Shown: positions 7,749 to 13,312 of the stretch, piece by piece | How the letters are laid out: each line of letters opens with the position of its first letter | Numbering within the stretch: position 1 is the first letter of the stretch | DNA from: Triparma columacea | Lineage: Eukaryota; Sar; Bolidophyceae; Parmales; Triparmaceae | NCBI GenBank assembly: GCA_030267965.1 | Contig: BRYA01000728.1 | Location: 1-13,312, forward strand | Direction: 5' to 3' | Length of the DNA: 13,312 nucleotides | Program-made: the position numbers and the translations under genes | Notes under the pieces: model-generated | The model's input: the letters and a program-made list of their open reading frames with translations, nothing else | Told to the model about the DNA's origin: nothing | The model's database searches: none

Positions 7749-8646
7749 GATGATCTTAATGGGTGCTGAAATTCATTTGTTCGCAGTCGACGTGCGTAAA
7801 AAGAGTGGCGGAGCAGCGTTTTTTGGTGTGAGTAAAGATGTCGTAAATTGGAAAATTCGTATAGTGCGTCATTATTGCGCGTTTTTATATTTTCCAAAAT
7901 CACCCAATCTGTGAGAGTCCATCGAAGTGCCTAACGCCAGTCCTTATCTGGAAGGCAAGTTGCAGGGTGGGGGGAGGCCTCATCATCACGATCAGGCACA
8001 TAGAACCCCCAATAGACCGCTCCGATCCAATGTTAAGCCTTTTCGTCCCTCTCTTCACATTCTCACCTTTCAAATGAGGACTAAATTGCTTGTGCTCACG
8101 ACGTTGGCCGGGGGTGGTGTGAGCTAGTATAATGCTTTAGTCAACACTTAAAGCCGCCAAACTCTATTTTCTGAGTGTTGTGTAGTATTATCGATCTTCT
8201 TGTTGCAACGAATACGACAATGCGATGTAAATGAGGTTAATGTATTCAGAAATTGTTTTGAGGGTTTTGGAAAAATAAGAGTTCACACCTTGAACGTCGT
8301 CTATGCCTCTATATCTTCGTGTTTCCGGTCCTAAGATCAGCGTTTGTTCCCACTTACCATTTCAAGTACGCTATATCTTCCCAATAACAAAAAAGCTGCA
8401 CCCTTCCTCCTCCTTCCCAATCCCTCAAATCGACCTAAAGAGTCAAGGACCCTATATACACAGCCTTCCTCTCAAACGTCGGCCAAGGCAACACAATTTG
8501 CCGCCCTAATCCCATCCTCACAACACCCAAAACCAGCCCGGCAAATACGTAGCATCCACTCGCCCTTGGTACTGTCGCCTTCCTTCCTATATTCGAAAAT
8601 ACTGTCTTTAATGACTTTAGACCAAAAAAAATCACTCGTTCAATGT
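7749..8646. other. Intergenic region between the giant gene and UROD
   Basis: This stretch of about 0.9 kb holds the 5' flank of the giant gene (right edge of that gene, minus strand) and the 3' flank of the UROD gene. No gene, tRNA or convincing structured RNA is visible. Short ORFs of 60-104 codons occur on both strands but have low-complexity, Pro/Ser/Leu-rich translations typical of chance frames. No canonical AATAAA is seen on the minus strand just past the UROD stop. Confidence 0.6.
7882..7890 (-). promoter_or_regulatory. Possible TATA element for the giant gene
   Basis: The minus strand reads ATATAAAAAC about 135 bases upstream of the giant gene's ATG, in the right orientation and at a distance compatible with a ~100-base 5' UTR. 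This rests on motif and position only. Confidence 0.3.
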
Positions 8647-9916
8647 TCATTTCGTTAGGCGTTTACTCTCATCCACAAGCCACTCTACGGCGATTTCGGG
8701 CGTTCCCTGTCTCACCCCGTGCCCAAGATTCATGACGTGCATGGCGCCTGGCCCGCCCGCCTTCTTGACACACTCCCTGACCGCCTCTCTGACCTGCTGC
8801 TCGGTACCAAACAGAACTCCTGGGTCGACGTTTCCGCTGATTGGAATATTCTTGCCTAGAATCTCCCTCGCGACCGCCATGTCCACCTGCCAGTCAACGC
8901 AGACCATGTCCCCCCCCATGTCCCGCTGCAGCTCCAAGTAGGCCGAGCCTCCGTTTGCGAAGAAGATGACGGGGGTGTCAGGGCACTTATTCTTGATGAT
9001 TTCGATGGTCTTCTTTGCGGCAGGCTTGGCAAATTCTTCAAAGTCCTTCGGGGACATGTGGTGGGCCCAGGACTCGAAAACCTGGATGACTTGGGCTCCG
9101 CAGTCGACCTGGTGGGCGGCGTAGTTCCCTGCCATGACCGCCATTTTGTCAATCAACTCCTTGGCCAACTCGGGTTCTTCGTACATCATCCTCTTGAAGG
9201 CCCTGCAGTCCTTGGTCCCCCCCTTCTCGACGCAGTACGCGCTGAGGGTCCAGGGCGATCCTACAAAGCCCAGAAGCGTGGTCTTGCCGTCGGTGATCTT
9301 CCTCAGGCCCTCCAAAGTCTCCCTCAGGAAGGGCAGCTTCTCGTCGATATTTCCAAGCTCAGAAAGTGCGTCGACCCCCTCCCTCGTGCTCAGGTCCGTG
9401 GTGACCTGGGGGCCCTTGCCCTTGACGACGTCCCAGTCCACCCCGATTGCAGTTAGGGGGGTTAAGATGTCGCTGAACATGATGCAACCGTCCAGGCCGT
9501 ACCTCTTGACGCACTGGAGGCTGAGTTCTATGGCGACGGAGGGAGTCTCGCTCCTTGTCCTGAAGGGGATGACGTCCGAGTACTCCCGGAAGGCCTTCAT
9601 GTACCTCCCCGCCTGCGATTAGCGGTGGTGAGTTGCATCAACAGAAGGGTATCGGGGCAGGGTTGAACGAACGGTGCCTCCCCTTCCCCCCCCCTTCCGC
9701 CCTCACCTGCCTCATCATCCAAAGAGGGGTCCTCCTGACATCCTCCCCCCTTGCTGCCCTGAGCAAAATGTCGTGGTCCTCTGGAACCTCGGGGACGTCC
9801 AGAACGGGTGGTGCCGGAACCTTTATTGTGGTGTCTGTCCTGATGGACAGTGGGGTCATCAGGGAGAAGGACTCTGAGATTGGCAGAGACAAGGCCAAGA
9901 GCGTGAGGAGCTTCAT
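8647..9916 (-). CDS. UROD: Uroporphyrinogen decarboxylase, plastid-type, two exons (391 aa)
   Basis: Uroporphyrinogen-III decarboxylase removes four acetate carboxyls to give coproporphyrinogen III, on the shared path to haem and chlorophyll. Exons are 9707-9916 (70 codons) and 8647-9612 (321 codons plus TGA). Joining them restores the conserved WMMRQAGRYM signature, with RQ from exon 1 and AGRYM from exon 2. Other family landmarks are LLRAARGEDVRRTP at ~51-64, FSDILTP with the catalytic Asp near 118, GFVGSPWTLSAY with Tyr near 196, FESWA with Ser near 251, ISGNVDP and NLGHG with His near 368. Length without the presequence matches the family. The first ~19 residues (MKLLTLLALSLPISES, then Phe) look like a signal peptide followed by an aromatic +1 residue, as in plastid import of algae with secondary red plastids; a plastid location is inferred. 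A second ATG at codon 20 would skip the signal. G/C-rich third codon positions contrast with the giant gene. Start context has G at -3. Confidence 0.95.
9613..9706 (-). other. UROD intron (94 nt)
   Basis: The intron starts GTGAGGGC and ends AATCGCAG. Removing it joins RQ to AGRYM, the invariant start of the UROD fold. Its length is not a multiple of three, so retention shifts frame. Just inside the 5' splice site the transcript has G runs (GGG, G9, GGGG), unlike the pyrimidine-rich helicase introns. Confidence 0.93.
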
Positions 9917-10265
9917 CGCTGATTCCTGGGGGGGTTTAAGAGGAGATTAGTCGAAGATTCGGCGGAATTCTGCTCGTTAAAATGGCAGTAGCGGTGTGGT
10001 TGACGGTGGAGAAACGATGTGAGTCAAAGTGTGAGCTATCTTTTTTGGAGCTTGAAGCAACCGGCCGCTGATGATTGACTTCATTTACACAGTCAAATGG
10101 CAAATATTTCGCTAATAAATGCACTCAGATCGATATATTGATCAGATCAAAAACTATCCTGCCTTCAACTCCTCTTCGGGCGTATACTATCCACTCAATT
10201 CCTCACCTCAATTCTGCTCCCCACCCTCCTCATAATCTTCTCTTTACTTACAAGTTATCCCCCAC
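9917..10265. promoter_or_regulatory. Divergent promoter region, UROD / DDX46
   Basis: The two start codons face away from each other 349 bases apart, so both promoters and 5' UTRs must fit here. The right ~90 bases are pyrimidine-rich, as expected for the helicase 5' leader. An AT-rich patch at ~10095-10150 (ATATTTCGCTAATAAATG, GATCGATATATTGATC) could hold core elements. No clear TATA box can be assigned to either gene. Confidence 0.55.
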
Positions 10266-13200
10266 ATGCCGACAAAAGCAGAACGCCTTGCTGCTTGGAA
10301 GGCCAAGAAGGCTGCTGCTGCCTCTGCTGCATCTTCGTCTTCCCTTCCGGTAGCCCCAACGGCTGCAAAGGCTCATGCCCCGGTTTCGACTTCGCTAAAA
10401 TTGTCCAAGTCCCTCTCCTTGAAGATGGGTGCGAAGAGGAAGGCCGGTTCTGTGAAATCATCTGGGTCGGCTCCTCCCTCTAAGAAGATAAACGCGGCTT
10501 TTGATGATTCAGACGATGAGGACGATGCCGATAATCCTGCAAGTGGGAAGGGTGCTGATTCCAGGCCAACCTTTTTCGATGAGGACGACGAGGCGGAAGA
10601 CGGCAGCGCCATGGATGTCGATGATGACGGGAAGGATGCGCTAGATGCTTACATGATGACCACGCTTGATAAATCGGAGCTGGTGGAACAGGACACCTCT
10701 GCAATAGGCTCCAAATCTTCCCTCCCTCCTCAAACCACTACAACAGTGATTACACTGGATGAAGTCATCAAGGAGTCAGAGACGGTGAATGTTGACCTCG
10801 ATGAGAAGCAGACTTCGACTCTGCTCAAGGTGCTGACTGGGGATGAAGGTGCCTCTGACCCCTCCTCGTCTTCTACTGAAATCCCCGGGGCTGACCTAGC
10901 TACGGCTGTCATTGAGGACCTCAAGAAGAAGGCCGCCGAGGCCGCCAAGGCTAGGGAACAGCGCGTTGAGATTGGGAGGCTCTTTGGTTCCGATGATGGG
11001 CCTGAGGAGAGCGAGCGCCTGTTGGAGCTTTACGAGCAGGATGGCTTGAGCAGGAATGCCGAGAAGGTCATGATAAACAAGAAAAAGTTCATCGCCGACG
11101 TCGACCACGCCTCGATCGACTATATTAAGGTCACTAAGAATTTGTACGTTCCCAAGGAAAAGCTTCGAATCGGCAAGAACGGCCTCAACAAGGAGGAGGT
11201 CCAGGAGATGAGGCGCAAGATTGACGTGAAGGTACGGGGCGCCGGGGTGATCCCGGTGCCTGTCTCCACCTTTGAGGACTCTGGCTTGTCACCTCGCGTC
11301 CTCGACATCCTTTCCGTGAGGATGAAGATCACTCAGCCCTTTCCCATCCAGGCCCAGTGCCTCCCCTGCATCATGTCTGGGCGCGACGTGATTGGAATCG
11401 CCAAGGTAAGGCACGTGTGTATGTTTTGGTCGTCGCGCTCGCTCTTTGCATGCACGATTCTAACCCCCTTGGGCTCCCCGCAGACCGGCAGCGGAAAGAC
11501 TCTCGCTTTCGTCCTTCCCCTGCTCAGGCACATTATGTCCCAGCCTCCTCTGGAACCCGGTGAATCTGGCCCCATCGGGCTCATACTTGCCCCAGCCAGG
11601 GAGCTGGCGCTTCAAATAGCTGAAGTGGCGAAGAGGTTTTGCAAGCATTTGAACCTCAAAAGCTCCTGCGTGTACGGCGGAGGTGCCGTGGCTGAGCAGA
11701 TTGGGGAGCTCAAGAGAGGTAAGAATAGTGTCGAAAATTTCAAGGCAAGCTCATTACACGCCGCTCACCCTTATCTTGCTCGTTACACGCAGGGGCCGAA
11801 ATCGTTGTTGCCACACCTGGAAGGCTTATTGACATTCTAACTATGCAGGCAGGGAAGGTGCTATCCCTCCAGAGGGTTTCCTATGTTGTTATGGACGAGG
11901 CTGACAGGATGTACGACATGGGCTTCGAGCCTCAGATCTCCTCAATCCTCAAGGCCGTGCGCCCAGACCGCCAGATTTGCCTGTTCTCGGCGACGTTCCC
12001 CAAGTCTGTTGAGGCTCTTGCGCGCGGCAGTCTCAAGTACCCCGTGGAAATTATGGTCGGCGGTAGAAGCATCGCGAGTGACACTATAGAGCAGTTTGCT
12101 GAGGTTGTCGCGGAGAAGAACAAGTTCAGGCGCCTCCTTCAGCTCCTCGGCCTGTGGGTCGAGAGGGGCAAGATCATCGTCTTTGTCGACACCCAAACAA
12201 AGTGTGACAGCCTCTTCCAGGAGCTTGTTCGTTCTGGCTACCCCTGCCTCTCCCTGCACGGGGGTAAAGAGCAGGTGAGGGAGGAGAGGCTGCAATGGTG
12301 TGCAATGCCTAAGCTTTCGCTTTTCTGACACTAACCCTTCGCTCCTCCCCCCCTCCCCCCCCCCGCTCTTCCCTTGCAGGAGGAGCGAGACGAAACTATC
12401 TCCGATTTTAGGGACACCCAGTCCACCTTCTCCGTCCTCGTTGCCACTTCCGTCGCAGGCCGCGGTCTCGACGTCCCCACCTGTAGGCTCGTCATTAACT
12501 ACTCTGCCCCCAACCACCTAGAGGATTATGTGCACAGGGTGGGGCGAACGGGCAGGGCGGGGAGGAACGGAACGGCCTACACTCTCGTCAACGACGAGGA
12601 CGAGGCCGCCTACAGCAAGATTGTCATCAAGGCCTTGTCAGATGCGGGCTGGAAGAATAATGTTCCGGCCGAGGTGAGAGAGTAGCGACTGATGTCTTTT
12701 GCTCCTAAAAGTTGGGGTACGACGCGCCTCGTAGCTAACCCCCTTCGGTCGTTTTTACGCTCCTCCCACCCAGCTTCGTAAAGTCGCTGACAGTTTTGAT
12801 GAAAAGGTGAAGAGGGGGGAGGCGAGAAGCGCCAACAGGGGCTACGGGGGCAGAGGTTTCACGTACGATGGAAACGAAATGAATGAAAAGCAAAAGCTAG
12901 AGAAGATAGAGAAGAGGCAGGCTATGGTTGACGCCGGCATGATTGCCGAAGATGAGGGCCTCCAGGACACCGGCGCAGATGTGGATGACGAGAAGGGCGG
13001 TGCTCAAGAGCAGCAGCTCCCCTCGAGCGGGGGCGCGGGAACCGGCAAGACTACCATGACGGGCCAGCAGATTCTCGAAAATGCCGCCAAGGCTGCCAAG
13101 CAAGCGAGCAAGGCCGCCGGTGTAACGGCAGAAACCTCGAGCCCGAAGGCTTCCGGCGGCGGTGTGACGTCCCCGACCCCCCCTATAGACTCGGCCCAGG

Positions 13201-13312
13201 CTGCCGCCATCAAGAAGGCGCAGGCAATTGCTGCCAAGCTTGGCACCAGTTCCGCGAATTTGATGAAACTCCCAGGTATGGAGAACAAGCTCCTCGGCAA
13301 GGCGCTCGCTAG
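10266..13312 (+). CDS. DDX46: DDX46/Prp5-type DEAD-box RNA helicase, five exons, 3' partial
   Basis: This is the spliceosomal ATPase that helps U2 snRNP engage the branch site. Exons are 10266-11405, 11484-11718, 11793-12274, 12380-12673 and 12774 to past the window end; they keep frame throughout and give 896 visible codons. The N-terminus is Lys/Ser-rich and acidic, with DALDAYM at ~124-130, matching the SF3B1-contacting DPLD motif of Prp5 with Pro to Ala. A DDX46-like linker (VTKNLYVPKE, VKVRGAGVIPVPVSTF) leads to the Q motif (PFPIQAQ). Core motifs follow in order: AKTGSGKT split by intron 1, PARELALQ, TPGRLID, DEAD (493-496), SAT (524-526), SVAGRGLDV and HRVGRTGR (671-678). ELKRGAEIVVATPGR and PNHLEDYVHRVGRTGRAG, with GGRGFTYD after the core, favour DDX46 over DDX42 or DDX23. 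The C-tail is Ala/Lys-rich and no stop is reached. The start ATG has a weak context (C at -3) but gives the only full-length frame. Confidence 0.93.
11406..11483 (+). other. DDX46 intron 1 (78 nt, in frame)
   Basis: The intron starts GTAAGG and ends CCCCGCAG, with CTAAC at 11460-11464, about 20 nt before the acceptor. It splits the Walker A motif between AK and TGSGKT. It is divisible by three and contains no in-frame stop, so an unspliced message stays open and would insert 26 residues into motif I. Confidence 0.93.
11719..11792 (+). other. DDX46 intron 2 (74 nt)
   Basis: The intron starts GTAAGA and ends ACACGCAG and falls after the first base of a Gly codon. Splicing joins ELKRG to AEIVVATPGR, a hallmark junction of DDX46-like helicases. 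Retention shifts frame and soon stops at 11838-11840. Confidence 0.92.
12275..12379 (+). other. DDX46 intron 3 (105 nt)
   Basis: The intron starts GTGAGG and ends CCCTTGCAG. CTAAC lies at 12331-12335 and is followed by a long C-rich pyrimidine tract, including ten C in a row near 12355-12364. Splicing joins LHGGKEQ to EERDETISDF. Retention reaches a stop at 12326-12328. Confidence 0.92.
12674..12773 (+). other. DDX46 intron 4 (100 nt)
   Basis: The intron starts GTGAGA and ends CCCACCCAG, with CTAAC at 12735-12739. Splicing joins NNVPAE to LRKVADSF. Unspliced reading meets TAG after three codons. The exon beyond stays open to the window end. Confidence 0.9.

Noticed and set aside
7712..7903. 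63-codon minus-strand ORF overlapping the giant gene's start in another frame
   Set aside because: It begins upstream of the probable TATA element and has no recognisable features; it is probably not transcribed as a start.
8142..8180. Inverted repeat CAACACTTA / TGAGTGTTG
   Set aside because: It is a ~9-bp imperfect stem with a ~21-base loop, in the intergenic region and over 450 bases from the nearest stop codon. Stems this short are expected by chance.
8303..8658. Overlapping short plus-strand ORFs (68 and 104 codons)
   Set aside because: They are Pro/Ser-rich translations with no domain, and two overlapping frames are open at once, which suggests compositional openness rather than coding.
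9134..9622. 162-codon plus-strand ORF
   Set aside because: It is antisense to the second UROD exon, whose protein is unmistakable; the antisense frame has no family features.
11942..12517. 191-codon minus-strand ORF
   Set aside because: It is antisense to helicase exons 3-4 and crosses intron 3; its composition is that of a mirrored coding strand.
13274..13281. Possible further splice donor AG|GTATGG in the helicase's last visible exon
   Set aside because: The other donors here are GTAAG or GTGAG, the frame stays open past it to the window end, and no acceptor is available to test it.

Overview
The window looks like nuclear DNA of a photosynthetic eukaryote, most likely a stramenopile (ochrophyte) alga. 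Four things point this way. Two genes carry short GT-AG introns of 74-105 nt, several with a CTAAC branch-point-like motif. The haem/chlorophyll enzyme uroporphyrinogen decarboxylase has an N-terminal hydrophobic signal followed by a Phe at the likely cleavage site, the style of plastid presequence seen with complex red plastids. The genes are closely spaced. A giant multi-membrane protein ends each module in a Trp-rich tail. A bolidophyte (Parmales) would fit, but that placement is a guess from impression, not a search.

Layout. Positions 1-95 are a 5-copy 18-bp tandem repeat. Positions ~96-638 are AT-rich and hold degenerate repeats; read on the minus strand, those at ~305-605 encode successive copies of a peptide of about 18-23 residues interrupted by stops and frameshifts, probably a decayed gene. 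Positions 639-7748 (minus) are one uninterrupted 2369-codon ORF. Its N-terminal half contains serial START-like (lipid-binding fold) segments. Its C-terminal half contains two tandem copies of a ~565-residue multi-pass membrane module resembling the XK/XKR scramblase family. Positions 7749-8646 are intergenic with a possible TATA element for the giant gene. Positions 8647-9916 (minus, two exons) encode a 391-aa plastid-type uroporphyrinogen decarboxylase. A 349-bp divergent promoter region (9917-10265) separates it from a plus-strand gene (10266 to beyond 13312, at least five exons) for a DDX46/Prp5-type DEAD-box splicing helicase.

The three genes do not form an obvious pathway: tetrapyrrole synthesis, pre-mRNA splicing and, by inference, membrane lipid handling. 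The most unusual object is the giant protein, which joins putative lipid-binding domains to two copies of a putative lipid-scramblase-like membrane module. The two copies still share an 80-bp perfectly identical DNA stretch, which suggests recent duplication or gene conversion.
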